A stretch of DNA of 64,000 nt from Brevibacterium aurantiacum. GTDB taxonomy: Bacteria > Actinomycetota > Actinomycetes > Actinomycetales > Brevibacteriaceae. Each line of letters opens with the position of its first letter. Position 1 is the stretch's first letter. Position numbers and translations under genes: made by a program. The notes under the pieces were generated by a model, which saw only the letters and a list, made by a program, of their open reading frames with translations, did no database searches and had not been told where the DNA came from. The stretch lies in contig NZ_FXZB01000010.1 of the NCBI RefSeq assembly GCF_900169065.1, positions 1 to 64,000 on the forward strand, read 5' to 3'. Below, piece after piece: positions 52,337-61,797 of this stretch.

Positions 52337-53457
52337 ACTCGGCTCCTTGAGGTGCAGGCGGCGGTGACGGCATCGGTGACACGGTGGATCTGCTCAGCGC
52401 TCAGGTCGGTGCTCGAAGGCAGCACGATTCCGCGACGGAACAGGTCTTCGGCCCGCCCCGTGATATAGGACGGGTCGCTGCCCGAGTGCACGGGCTGCAG
52501 ATGCATCGGCTTGAACACCGGGCGGGTTTCGATCCCCACTTCGGCAAGATTTCGAGCCATCTCTGCAGCATCCTGTTCGGAGTCGAGGATGAGCGCGTTC
52601 ATCCAGCAGTTGCCCTCGGCAGCATCGAGGACGCTTACGCCGTCGAGTCTCTCCGCCATGTTCCGATAGGCCTCATAGATGGACCGCTTGGCCCGAAGGA
52701 TCTCAGGCAGCCTGGCCAGCTGTGCAGAGCCCAGAGCGGCCAGGATGTTCGACAGTCGGTAGTTGTACCCGATCTCCGTGTGTTCGTAATGAGGCACAGG
52801 CTGGCGCGCCTGTGTGGCCAGATACCGCACGTACTCGGCGGCGTCGGTGTCCGGACACAGGACCGCTCCGCCCGAGGATGTGGTGATGATCTTATTGCCG
52901 TTGAAGGACAGCGCGGCGAAATCCCCGAAGGATCCCGCGGGGCGCCCTCCGAGCCGAGCCCCAATGGACTCGGCCGCATCCGCGACGACGATGGCACCGA
53001 AGTCCCTGGCCGCCTCGGCGATGGCAGGATGATCGACGGGTCGACCGTAGACATCGACGGGCACGACCGCGCGGATCGGACGGCCTGCGGCCGCCCTCTC
53101 GCTCAGAGCCAGGCGCAGCAGTTCGGGCGACATCAGTCCCGATTCATCACAGTCGATGAATACAGGAGTCGCTCCGATGTAGGCCACCGCGTTCGCCGTG
53201 GCAGCGAAGGTCAGTGTTGCCACCGCCACCTCGTCGCCGGCGCTGATTCCAGCGGCCAGCAGGGAGAGGTGGAGGGCAGCCGTTCCCGAGCTCACGCTCA
53301 CCGCCGCCGGCCGTTCGGTCAATTCGGCCAGTTCGGCCTCGAAGGCGTCGACCTGGGGTCCCGCCGGGGCGACCCACCCCGAACGCAGCGCCATCGACAC
53401 CGCGGCCTCTTCGGCGATCCCCACGGAGGGGACGCACAGGGGAATGGTTTCGTTCAT
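52333..53457 (-). CDS. DegT/DnrJ/EryC1-family sugar aminotransferase
   Basis: A 374-residue PLP enzyme. The expected SSGTAALHLSLLAAGISAGDEV block, the VVADAAESIGARLGG region and the lysine of SFNGNKIITTSSGG (Lys189) are all there. It puts an amino group on a keto-sugar nucleotide. It fits the neighbour: a 4,6-dehydratase makes the 4-keto sugar, and this aminates it, as PglF and PglE do for bacillosamine-type sugars. The acetyltransferase of that route is not in the window. Confidence 0.9.
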   Translation of the reverse strand: MNETIPLCVPSVGIAEEAAVSMALRSGWVAPAGPQVDAFEAELAELTERPAAVSVSSGTAALHLSLLAAGISAGDEVAVATLTFAATANAVAYIGATPVFIDCDESGLMSPELLRLALSERAAAGRPIRAVVPVDVYGRPVDHPAIAEAARDFGAIVVADAAESIGARLGGRPAGSFGDFAALSFNGNKIITTSSGGAVLCPDTDAAEYVRYLATQARQPVPHYEHTEIGYNYRLSNILAALGSAQLARLPEILRAKRSIYEAYRNMAERLDGVSVLDAAEGNCWMNALILDSEQDAAEMARNLAEVGIETRPVFKPMHLQPVHSGSDPSYITGRAEDLFRRGIVLPSSTDLSAEQIHRVTDAVTAACTSRSRV

Positions 53458-55439
53458 CGGATCTTCTCCTTGAGCATCGGGATGCCATCGCCGAGGCGGG
53501 CGGCAGCATTGACGGACACGACGGGTTCCGCGGGCGCGGTGGGCTTGTGGGCGATATCCGCTGAAGGTGACGGAAGCGCGGGAGCCTCCGCAGCCGCCGA
53601 CGATTGCTCCTCGGCAACCGCGGCCTCGACAACAGAGGGTGCGTCGACGACATAGCTCTCATAGGCCTCGCGGATGTCGGTCCGTTCTGCCTGCGGCCCG
53701 TCGAGGAACGCGGGCTCGAGTGCCGCGATCGCCACGTGCCAGGCCCGGCCGTTCTCCGTCCGCTGTGCTCCTTCGGAAGGGGTGAAGAGATCTTCGTGGA
53801 GCTTCTCCCCTTCACGCAGACCGGTGTACGAGATCGGGCACGAGCGTCCGGCGATCGTCATCATCCGTTGTGCGATGTCGACGATCTTGACGGGCTGTCC
53901 CATGTCGAGGACCATGGTCTCTCCCGGTCGACCCTCCGAGGCTGCGCTGAGGACGAGCACGCAGGCCTCGGGAATGGTCATGAAGAATCTGGTCACCTCC
54001 GGATGGGTCACCGTCAGCGGAGCTCCGCGGCGGATCTGGTCGGCGAAGGAGATGAGCACCGAACCCCTCGAGCCCAGCACATTGCCGAATCGCACACTGA
54101 CATAGGGGCGTCCGGTCTCCTCGGCGAAGTGCGAGGTGAGACGTTCGGCGAGGAACTTCGAGCGTCCCAGTTCGCTGCTCGGGCTGGCTGCTTTGTCGGT
54201 GGAGATGTTGACGAAGCGTTCGACGCCGACTGCTTCGGCACAGCGGAGCACGTTGAGCGTGCCGTGCACGTTCGTCTTCCACCCTTCCGCCGGGTAGCGC
54301 TCGAGCATCGGCAGGTGCTTGAGCGCTGCGGCATGGAACACGATCTGCGGTCGAGTGCTCTCGAAGACATCGGTCAGCGCATCGACATCGCGGATATCGG
54401 CAAGCACGAGGTCCTCCGAATCCATGAGCGCCCGGCCGTCCATGCTCAGGCACAGGGAGTGCAACGCAGACTCGTCGCGGTCGAGCATGATCAGCCGACC
54501 GGGCGAATGCTTGGAGATGAGGCGGACGAGCTCAGAGCCGATCGATCCTCCGGCACCGGTCACCATCACGGTCTTTCCGCTGATCAGCGATTCGATCTGC
54601 TCTGGCTCTGAGCTGATCGCCTGACGACCGATGAGATCGGCCACGTCGAGATCCCGCACTCCTGCGAGTTCGACGTCTCCGGACAGCAGGTCGGCCAGCG
54701 ACGGGATCGTCCGTACCCAGGTCCGGCTCAGATCGAGGTGGGCGACGAGACCGGCGAACACCTCGGCGGGGGCCTGGGCGATCGCGACGATGACGCCGTC
54801 GGCCCCGTGGTCGTCGACGACGGACTGAATGTCAGCGATGTTGCCGCTGACCTTGACACCATGGACGACCGACTTCGACTTCGCCCGATCATCATCGACC
54901 AGCGCCACGGGAATGTAGCCGCTGTTCGGGTCGCCGAGCATCTGTGAGATCAGGGCGCTGCCGGCCTCGCCGGCGCCGACAACGACCACATGCTGGCCGC
55001 TCTGCGGTCGGAACCGGCTGTCAAGCCACATCCGCAGTGCCTGCCTGCCTGCGATCATGAGCACCTGAGCGGTGAGCATCGCGAGCAGGAACCATGGCAG
55101 TTCGTAATTGAGTTCGGACACGGCTGCGATGACGGTGCCGAGGGCCGTGACGATGAGCGCACCGATTCCTTGCCGGCGCAGTTCGAGTGCCGACCCGATC
55201 GGATACCGGTTGCGGTAGAGCGAGAGCGCAGACCCGATGACGAGCTGGCACAGGATGATCGAGCCGAGCACCGCCAGAGCAGTCGGCCCTTCGGCATGAG
55301 CCGTCCACTTGACGATCATCACCCAGGCGATGATGAGCGAGAAGATGTCGATGAGCCCGAGCACGAAGAAGCGCGTGACGGACGAGTTCCTCTGCACGCC
55401 GAGGCGAGAGAGTCGTCGGGGCCAATAGGTGCGTGTCAT
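53454..55439 (-). CDS. Nucleotide-sugar 4,6-dehydratase (WbpM/PglF/CapD type)
   Basis: A 661-residue protein. Four membrane helices lie at the start (about 22-135). Next is a CoA-binding-like Rossmann domain (VVVVGAGEAGSALISQML). The catalytic dehydratase domain has VMVTGAGGSIGSELV (about 291-305), FHAAALKHLPMLE and NISTDKAASP (TDK at 414-416). The C-terminus has REGEKLHEDLF. In this family a Met usually sits before the catalytic lysine; here the segment reads SSELGRSK, so Leu replaces it. A Pro/Ala-rich tail (about 580-650) is extra. It converts UDP-GlcNAc or a related sugar to a 4-keto sugar for the next enzyme. Confidence 0.87.
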   Translation of the reverse strand: MTRTYWPRRLSRLGVQRNSSVTRFFVLGLIDIFSLIIAWVMIVKWTAHAEGPTALAVLGSIILCQLVIGSALSLYRNRYPIGSALELRRQGIGALIVTALGTVIAAVSELNYELPWFLLAMLTAQVLMIAGRQALRMWLDSRFRPQSGQHVVVVGAGEAGSALISQMLGDPNSGYIPVALVDDDRAKSKSVVHGVKVSGNIADIQSVVDDHGADGVIVAIAQAPAEVFAGLVAHLDLSRTWVRTIPSLADLLSGDVELAGVRDLDVADLIGRQAISSEPEQIESLISGKTVMVTGAGGSIGSELVRLISKHSPGRLIMLDRDESALHSLCLSMDGRALMDSEDLVLADIRDVDALTDVFESTRPQIVFHAAALKHLPMLERYPAEGWKTNVHGTLNVLRCAEAVGVERFVNISTDKAASPSSELGRSKFLAERLTSHFAEETGRPYVSVRFGNVLGSRGSVLISFADQIRRGAPLTVTHPEVTRFFMTIPEACVLVLSAASEGRPGETMVLDMGQPVKIVDIAQRMMTIAGRSCPISYTGLREGEKLHEDLFTPSEGAQRTENGRAWHVAIAALEPAFLDGPQAERTDIREAYESYVVDAPSVVEAAVAEEQSSAAAEAPALPSPSADIAHKPTAPAEPVVSVNAAARLGDGIPMLKEKIR

Positions 55440-56851
55440 GGCAGTTCTCCTTCTGTGCTGCGCGACCGGCGGAGTCGCAGTGAAGCCGTGTCCTGGCCAG
55501 AATCGGCCGACGGCGCCGTGATCATGTCGAATTCCTCGGTGACGGGGCCCTCGCCTGCACGTCCCTCCGTGACCATGTCGTCTGCGGCAGACGCGCTGTC
55601 CCGGTCTCCCAGGTCCTCGCCGAGGTCGTTCCTCGGCTCCTGGGCGCGGTTGCCTCGTGCGGGCGGGTCGACGAGGACGAATCCGGCCGCACGAAGATCA
55701 CTGGCACGCAGCAGTTCCTGTGTGGCCCGCAGATCGGCCCGCTCGGGCGATTCGGTGGTGACGACGACCGCAAGGTCTGAGAGCTCGAGGAAGCCACAGG
55801 TCTCGGGATGAGCTGCGAGATCCGTGCTCAGAAAGACGACGAGGTCGAAATGCTCGAGCGGAGATGACAGAGCTGCACGCAGACCACGCACTGTCAGCGT
55901 TCCGCCACCGGAGTTCACGTCGACGACGCTGATCCCGGTGACCTGAGACAATTCCCGGTAGTGCGCGGTGTTCAGGGCCTTCGGATCGGCCGAGACGAGA
56001 GCACATTTCATGCCGCTCGCAGCCGCGGTCTCGACGATGTCAGCGGCAAGCTCGTTGCCGACTCCCCCGACCCCGCACAGGGTCAGATTCGCGGTTCCCC
56101 GGGAGCGGCCGATCAACCCGAGGCGCGCGAGCAGCCCGGAGATCGAGGTCGCCGCCCCTCCGCAGGAGATCCGTCGGCGGATCGAGCGTCCTGGTTTGGC
56201 CATCCGAACCGCCAACAGTTCGGCGCCGAGGATCGCGGGGATGTCTGAGTTATCGCGCACTCGGGGGTCGAATCCGTGCCTGATCGGCGCGACGATCAGC
56301 CCGAGGACGAGGCCGGCCAATGCCCCGAAGACAAGGAATCGCTGAGCGTCAGGGAAGACAGCGGCACCGTCGGACTCGGCCTTCTGCAGGATTGAGACGT
56401 CCATGCCGTTGTCGGCACCGAGCTGGTCGGCGACGAAGGATCTGGACATGATCTCAGCGGTCTGGTCGGCCAGGATTCGCGCTTGAGCGGCATCGCGATC
56501 ACTCGCGTGGATCTCGATCACCGTGGTTTCCGGGACGACCGTGGCATCGAGTCCGTCACGGATCTCTGCGGCGCTGCGATCGATACCCTTCGCATCGGCC
56601 ACTTCGGTTGCGAAGTCGACGGATCGACTGATCTCGAGAAGGGTGGGCATCCGGTCATCGATGTACGTCGCTGATTCCGCAGCGCTGACTCCTGAATCTT
56701 CGGACACCGAGACGATGACCTGGGACCGGGCGTCATAGATTCTGGGCAATGTGAATGCCAGCGCGGTTCCGACGATCGCTCCGATGATCACGCAGGCGAC
56801 GATCCACCACCGCCTGATGACGAAGATCCTGAGAATCTGTTGGCCGTTCAT
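55436..56851 (-). CDS. Wzz/CapA-type chain-length protein with degenerate kinase domain
   Basis: A 471-residue membrane protein. Two helices (about 16-35 and 172-190) flank an extracytoplasmic Wzz domain. The cytoplasmic part resembles the BY-kinase (CpsD/CapB) ATP-binding fold: NLTLCGVGGVGNELAADIVE (about 255-274) stands where the P-loop should be. The GKS/T of a true P-loop is absent, and the later Walker-like strand is LVVFLSTDLAAHPE. A polar tail ends it. It should regulate polymer length without being an active kinase. Confidence 0.82.
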   Translation of the reverse strand: MNGQQILRIFVIRRWWIVACVIIGAIVGTALAFTLPRIYDARSQVIVSVSEDSGVSAAESATYIDDRMPTLLEISRSVDFATEVADAKGIDRSAAEIRDGLDATVVPETTVIEIHASDRDAAQARILADQTAEIMSRSFVADQLGADNGMDVSILQKAESDGAAVFPDAQRFLVFGALAGLVLGLIVAPIRHGFDPRVRDNSDIPAILGAELLAVRMAKPGRSIRRRISCGGAATSISGLLARLGLIGRSRGTANLTLCGVGGVGNELAADIVETAAASGMKCALVSADPKALNTAHYRELSQVTGISVVDVNSGGGTLTVRGLRAALSSPLEHFDLVVFLSTDLAAHPETCGFLELSDLAVVVTTESPERADLRATQELLRASDLRAAGFVLVDPPARGNRAQEPRNDLGEDLGDRDSASAADDMVTEGRAGEGPVTEEFDMITAPSADSGQDTASLRLRRSRSTEGELP

Positions 56852-58044
56852 ACTGACCTTCTTCCTGTGTCGGTGACGGCGAGGGTTTCCGTCGGGTTCT
56901 CCCCGTTGAGATGGGGACTGTCGGCGGCCGACGTCTGTCGGACCGCTGGTTCGGGGGCGATGAAGTCGCAGTAGATCCGCAGCGAGCGATCAGCCAGGTC
57001 TGCCTGGGAATGATCCCGTTCGACCCGTGCCCTAGCGGCAGCGGCAAGGCGGCCGCGTCGTTCATCGTCGGTGAGTTCACTCAGGGCCGCGACCCCCTCA
57101 TCGACGGTGTCGAAGAGCATTCCGTCAACGCCGTGATCGATGAGATCGCGCACGCCGATGACATCGGCTCCGACAGTGGGGACACCCATGCTCGCCGCTT
57201 CGAGGAGGGAGATCGGCATCCCCTCCGCCGCCGAGGTGAAGAGCAGGATCGAAGCTCGCGACAGGTGGCGTCGTATGCCGTCCGAGGTCAGCCAGCCAGT
57301 GATCGTAATGTCCTGGCAGTCGGCGAGCAGACTGCGATCGCCGTCACCGATCCAGGTGAAGGAGAACCGTCCGGGGTGTTCCTGCGCAGCCTTCGCCGCA
57401 ATGCGGGCGAAGTGCTCAGGGCGCTTCTGCGTCAGGATCCGCCCCACATGGACGACTTCGAGCGGACCGTCGTGCGAGGACGGCTGCCGGTCGGCGGGCG
57501 CGAAGGCCACATCGTCGACTGCGTTCGGCAGCACCGCCGTGCGTGAGCCGGGCAGCTTCTGCTTCGCAACTGCGGCCTCCGAGCCCGAGACGAGCACGAG
57601 GTCACGACCGCCGCGCAGAGCCAGCCGCTCCATCGTGAGGAACATCCGAGCTGCTCGTGGAGAGAACTCGATCTGGTTGAACGCGAAACCGTGGGGGCTG
57701 TAGACGAGCAGCGCACGCGTCGGCAGCACTGTCGCGAAGACACGTGCGAGGAACCCTGCCCTCGACGAATGCAGGTGGATGACATCCCAGTCCCGACGAA
57801 GCTCAGCCAGGAGTCCGCGAGCGAGACCGGCAACGGCGAACCGTGGCGTGGCCGACCACCGTTCGAGTTCCACGCCCGGCCCCATGATCTCGGCGATGGC
57901 CTCGTGTCCCGGGGAGTCCGAGCGCGGTGTGTATCGCAGTGCCACCTTCTCGTAGCGAGGATCGGCGGCCTGTGAGCGTGCGAGTGCTGAGATCGAGGAG
58001 AGGACCCCACCGGCAGCCGCATCGGTGATGTGGAGTATCTTCAT
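56848..58044 (-). CDS. Family 4 glycosyltransferase
   Basis: A 398-residue GT-B transferase. MKILHITDAAAGGVLSSISAL is a typical GT4 opening. The C-terminal domain has VVHVGRILTQKRPEHFARIA, the acidic region ASILLFTSAAEGMPISLLEAAS, and GVPTVGADVIGVRDLI. It adds a sugar to the growing repeat unit. It overlaps the polymerase-like gene upstream and the chain-length gene downstream. Confidence 0.9.
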   Translation of the reverse strand: MKILHITDAAAGGVLSSISALARSQAADPRYEKVALRYTPRSDSPGHEAIAEIMGPGVELERWSATPRFAVAGLARGLLAELRRDWDVIHLHSSRAGFLARVFATVLPTRALLVYSPHGFAFNQIEFSPRAARMFLTMERLALRGGRDLVLVSGSEAAVAKQKLPGSRTAVLPNAVDDVAFAPADRQPSSHDGPLEVVHVGRILTQKRPEHFARIAAKAAQEHPGRFSFTWIGDGDRSLLADCQDITITGWLTSDGIRRHLSRASILLFTSAAEGMPISLLEAASMGVPTVGADVIGVRDLIDHGVDGMLFDTVDEGVAALSELTDDERRGRLAAAARARVERDHSQADLADRSLRIYCDFIAPEPAVRQTSAADSPHLNGENPTETLAVTDTGRRSV

Positions 58045-59207
58045 CGGTTTGGTCCCTTCACGAGTTCATGTGAACGGCCGAAGGCTCGACCGCTCCGCAC
58101 GGGGCTCTCTGTTTCGCTGCGGCCGGTAGCCGCCGTGGAGCGTGTGGACACTTCCCGCTGCTCCCCCTCAGGAGGCGTCTTCCGAAGCGGGATGAGAGCG
58201 AGGAACAACGGCAGGAATGGGGTCAGGTGTTTGAGGTATGAGCCGTAGTCCGGTTCGAAGATGACCAAGATCAGGAACAGCGACACCAGCGCCGAGGCGA
58301 TCCACGCCGTCTTCGAATCACGCATGGCGCGACCGGACACGATAGCGATCACGACGACCGTCCACAGCAGGCAGATGGCAACCGCGGCCACGAGGTAGTA
58401 AGCCGACCCCATGGCGAGCAGCGGGACCGGGACGAGAAGGAAGAAGGCGACCACCAGGATCGAAACCACTCCGGCCACGGCGGAGGATCCGAAGTCGGGA
58501 TTCGTGATCATGCTTGCGACAGGGCTCTCGGTACGTCCCGAATTCACCCATGAGCGTGTGGCTCCCAAGGGCTCAGAACGGAAGATCTGGAAGGCGATGG
58601 CCAGCCCGATGTAGGCAAGGACGACAGCGAGGATGAGCATCAGCGGGTGTCTGATCCGCCGCAGGACGAAATAGACAACCGGAATCAGAGCGGCCACCAA
58701 GGTCCAGTACGGCCGCACGAGTGCTCCATAGGTCAGGCAGGCACCGACGATGAGAACCGCACGGACGATGCCATTGGGTACCCGAAGCGCGAGCAGCACG
58801 ACAAGCGCCACCAGCAGGGACACGAACTCCTTTGTGAACTGGGCGAGGTAGGCCAACCCGAGGAGCACAGTGAGGACGAGGAGACCAGCACCGATGAGTC
58901 CGGCTCGGTCCCACTGGCCGAAGTCCACGGCCAGAAGCAGGCAGATGACGAGGACGAGCATAGATACCGTGCTCGCCAACGCCGGCGAAGATTCGAGCCC
59001 GATGGCACGGTAGAACTGTGCCAGCACATGGAAAGAGCCGTCCTCCGGTGCGAAGCCGGGATCATCGATGGCATTCTGCAGGTGCAGATCGTCAAGCAGG
59101 AACCGCTCGGGCAGAATGCTGCGCACGAGAGGCGCGAGTACGACGGCGAACCCGCAGAGACCGATGAGCAGGAACTGAACCGGGCTGGGGAACGTGCGAT
59201 GGTTCAT
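58041..59207 (-). CDS. Wzy-like polymerase (membrane protein)
   Basis: A 388-residue membrane protein with about ten helices, of no strongly named family. The 25-residue polar loop after the first helices (PERFLLDDLHLQNAIDDPGF) and a large loop near 210-240 match the layout of Wzy polymerases. Sequence of Wzy proteins varies so much that position is the main evidence: between glycosyltransferases and with a Wzx flippase in the same operon. It would join repeat units outside the membrane. Confidence 0.65.
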   Translation of the reverse strand: MNHRTFPSPVQFLLIGLCGFAVVLAPLVRSILPERFLLDDLHLQNAIDDPGFAPEDGSFHVLAQFYRAIGLESSPALASTVSMLVLVICLLLAVDFGQWDRAGLIGAGLLVLTVLLGLAYLAQFTKEFVSLLVALVVLLALRVPNGIVRAVLIVGACLTYGALVRPYWTLVAALIPVVYFVLRRIRHPLMLILAVVLAYIGLAIAFQIFRSEPLGATRSWVNSGRTESPVASMITNPDFGSSAVAGVVSILVVAFFLLVPVPLLAMGSAYYLVAAVAICLLWTVVVIAIVSGRAMRDSKTAWIASALVSLFLILVIFEPDYGSYLKHLTPFLPLFLALIPLRKTPPEGEQREVSTRSTAATGRSETESPVRSGRAFGRSHELVKGPNR

Positions 59208-60409
59208 CTCGTCTCCTGCCCTGACTTGGTCCCGGCTGTGTCCGTCGAGCCTGCCTGCGCCCAGGCTGCGCCCACTGCAGAGAGCAACGCGGTCTCGAAC
59301 TTTTCGGTGAAGTCACCGCTGGGCACCTCGCGGGCCGCCTGGGACATAGCGGCCAAGCGATCCGGATCTGTGCTGAGATCGAGGATCCGGCGGGCCACCT
59401 CGGCGAAGGTGTCTGCAGGGATTTCGGACCGATGGGCGCCGTTGGCGGTCTTCTTACTCTCCTCGCCCACGACGTGGAGGGCATTGAGCCCGTCCTCGGT
59501 GTATTCGCGGATGGCTCCGACGGGAGTGACGATGGGCACGAGGCCTAGAGCGAGTGCCTCACGGACAGCCATCGCCAGGCCTTCGAACTCACTGAGCTGC
59601 AGGAAGAATGAAGCGTTCGCGACGCGGTCGAGGATGAACTCGGCCGAGCCAGAGCCCAGCCAACTGACGTTCAGCTCACGTTGCCGCACGGTTTCAAGGG
59701 CTTCGTGGAGCAGATCGCTCTCCGGGGAGATGAGCTCAAGTGTGAATGCTCCCGGGGCGATGTCCTCGAGTGCGGCCATAAGCTCAAGGGAGCGGTCGAG
59801 TCGCTTGAAGTCGACGACACGACCCCAGTAGACGATCCGCGTCGGCTGCTGACCAGCGGCACTGCCGTCCTCAGATGATCGAGCGCGACCGTCTTGCGCA
59901 CCGTCTTGGTCAGCAGACTCATCCCGATCCCGGGCGAGACCGATCAGTGCCGAATCCGGACACACCACCTCGGCGCGGCTCCTGTGTCGTTGCGGGATCA
60001 GCGCGTCCAGCGTCGCCGCGGAATCACAGAGAATGCGGTCGGCGAAGCGGAAGGCAAGGCGGTGGACGAGCGAATCAGCAATATTCGTGTAGCGGGTGCT
60101 GTGAACGTAGACGACCCAGGGAGTCCGCGGATTCCGCAGCCGGTGGAGACCGCCGACGATGACGGAGCGCCACAGAGAACTGACGACGGCGTCCGGGCGG
60201 AAGCGACGCAGATGAGCGAGGAGCGCGAGGACAGACCGTGGGGAATTCACGCCACGCCCCACGACGTCGGCGGCCACTGCCGCAGGCTCGGATTCCTCGA
60301 AGGCAAAGACGCGGTAGTCCAAGGCGGTGGAATTGCGGGAGACGAGATCGGCAGAGGTCTCGACCCCGCCGATGCCGGTCGTATGCAGAAGGTGCGCGAT
60401 ACGGATCAC
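59204..60409 (-). CDS. Family 4 glycosyltransferase
   Basis: A 401-residue GT-B enzyme: MIRIAHLLHTTGIGGVETSADLV at the start, then in the C-terminal half RIVYWGRVVDFKRLDRSLELM and ASFFLQLSEFEGLAMAVREAL with the conserved acidic pair. It begins with GTG and overlaps the stop of the initiating-transferase gene. It likely adds the second sugar. The middle has an extra Asp/Ser/Gly-rich loop (about 170-195). Confidence 0.88.
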   Translation of the reverse strand: MIRIAHLLHTTGIGGVETSADLVSRNSTALDYRVFAFEESEPAAVAADVVGRGVNSPRSVLALLAHLRRFRPDAVVSSLWRSVIVGGLHRLRNPRTPWVVYVHSTRYTNIADSLVHRLAFRFADRILCDSAATLDALIPQRHRSRAEVVCPDSALIGLARDRDESADQDGAQDGRARSSEDGSAAGQQPTRIVYWGRVVDFKRLDRSLELMAALEDIAPGAFTLELISPESDLLHEALETVRQRELNVSWLGSGSAEFILDRVANASFFLQLSEFEGLAMAVREALALGLVPIVTPVGAIREYTEDGLNALHVVGEESKKTANGAHRSEIPADTFAEVARRILDLSTDPDRLAAMSQAAREVPSGDFTEKFETALLSAVGAAWAQAGSTDTAGTKSGQETR

Positions 60410-61797
60410 TGGGCACCTGCCGCTCTCACGACTGCGCCGAAGGTTCGCAGCAGGATCTTCAGATCGTTCTTGAGATTCCAGTTGTGCGCATAGTAGAGGT
60501 CGAACTCACGCGCTTGCTCCCAGCCGAGGTCCGAGCGGCCGCTGACCTGCCACAGTCCTGTCATTCCAGGACGCACGCCGAGGCGGTGGTGGTCCGAGCC
60601 GCGGTAGAGTGCTACTTCTCCGTCGCGCTGGGGCCTGGGACCGACGAGGCTCATCGACCCGCCGACGACGTTGAACAGCTGCGGCAGCTCGTCGATCGAG
60701 GACCGACGCAGCAGGTGTCCCAAGCGAGTGATGCGCGGGTCGGAATCGACTTTGAACAACGGCTGCGTGGCCGTGCCCTGGGTGGTCAGCAGCTCGGTCA
60801 GCTGGGCGTCGGCATCGACGATCATCGATCGGTATTTGATGATCTCGAACGGCTTGCCGTCGAGGCCGATCCGTGTCTGGGTGAAGAACACCGGTCCCGG
60901 CATGGAGATCTTGATCGCGATCGCCACCGCAAGCATGAGGGGCGAGAACACGATGACGAGGCAGCCGGCGACGACAACGTCGAAGACTCGCTTGGCGACT
61001 CGGTCGAGGAGTCCTGGCCTCGACGGGGCGATGAGCAGTCCCGAGCTGTCGGTCGCGCTCAGAGTCTGCACCCGAGTCGGATCGAGGCCGATGTTGACGA
61101 TCGGGAGATAGAGTTCGATGTCCCGATCGCGCAGCGCCCAACTGAGACGGCGCAGCAACTCGGCATCGATGCTGAAGGTCAACTCGACGAGTTCGATGTC
61201 ACGGCGCCTGACCTCGGCGAGGACGGATGCCACGAAGGTGTCGCTGTCCGCCTTCGCCCGCGGACTGAGAACCGCTTCGCTCACGGCCCTCTCCGATTCA
61301 CCACTCGCCGCGGTGACGATGCGCAGGCGGCGTTTGGGCAGAAGAACGGGAATGAGAGCGCGGATGAGAGCGGTGGCCGCTGCTGTGCCCCAGAGCCCGA
61401 GCAGGAAGATCGCACGGTTCTCGTCGGCGATCGTCACTGCGGGGCCGATTTCGTCCGCCGAGGTGAAAGCCGAGAAGAAGGAGACTGCACCGGTGACCGC
61501 AAAGGCCGCGACGATCGGAATCCGCACAGTTCTCGCGCCCCGCCCCACCGAAGTGACGCCGCCGGCGAACAGATCGATCAGACCCCAGACGAGGATCCAC
61601 GCGGCCGCGGGGCCGTTTGTGAGTGAGTAGACGATGGCCAGAGCGAAGACGGTGATGACGGTCTGCAGGGCAACAGCAAGGATCATCCGTCGACGGCTGG
61701 CGTAGACGGAATCCGGCAGGTCTGAGCGGGTGCCGCGCGCGGTGGTGGAGAACGAACCAGCGGCGGCGCTGACGTGAGAGAGAGCCTCTGCGGTCAT
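60406..61797 (-). CDS. Initiating sugar-1-phosphate transferase (WbaP/polyprenyl type)
   Basis: A 463-residue membrane enzyme. Four helices at the start (about 30-160) are followed by a soluble linker domain. A fifth hydrophobic segment (RVFDVVVAGCLVIVFSPLMLA) leads to the catalytic domain. The catalytic domain has GPVFFTQTRIGLDGKPFEIIKYRSM, SIDELPQLFNVVGGSMSLVGPRP, and MTGLWQVSGRSDLGWE, all hallmarks. It puts the first sugar phosphate on undecaprenyl phosphate. The ATG at 61797 is preferred; one at 61914 would add 39 residues of low quality. It is the first gene of the polysaccharide operon. Confidence 0.9.
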   Translation of the reverse strand: MTAEALSHVSAAAGSFSTTARGTRSDLPDSVYASRRRMILAVALQTVITVFALAIVYSLTNGPAAAWILVWGLIDLFAGGVTSVGRGARTVRIPIVAAFAVTGAVSFFSAFTSADEIGPAVTIADENRAIFLLGLWGTAAATALIRALIPVLLPKRRLRIVTAASGESERAVSEAVLSPRAKADSDTFVASVLAEVRRRDIELVELTFSIDAELLRRLSWALRDRDIELYLPIVNIGLDPTRVQTLSATDSSGLLIAPSRPGLLDRVAKRVFDVVVAGCLVIVFSPLMLAVAIAIKISMPGPVFFTQTRIGLDGKPFEIIKYRSMIVDADAQLTELLTTQGTATQPLFKVDSDPRITRLGHLLRRSSIDELPQLFNVVGGSMSLVGPRPQRDGEVALYRGSDHHRLGVRPGMTGLWQVSGRSDLGWEQAREFDLYYAHNWNLKNDLKILLRTFGAVVRAAGAQ

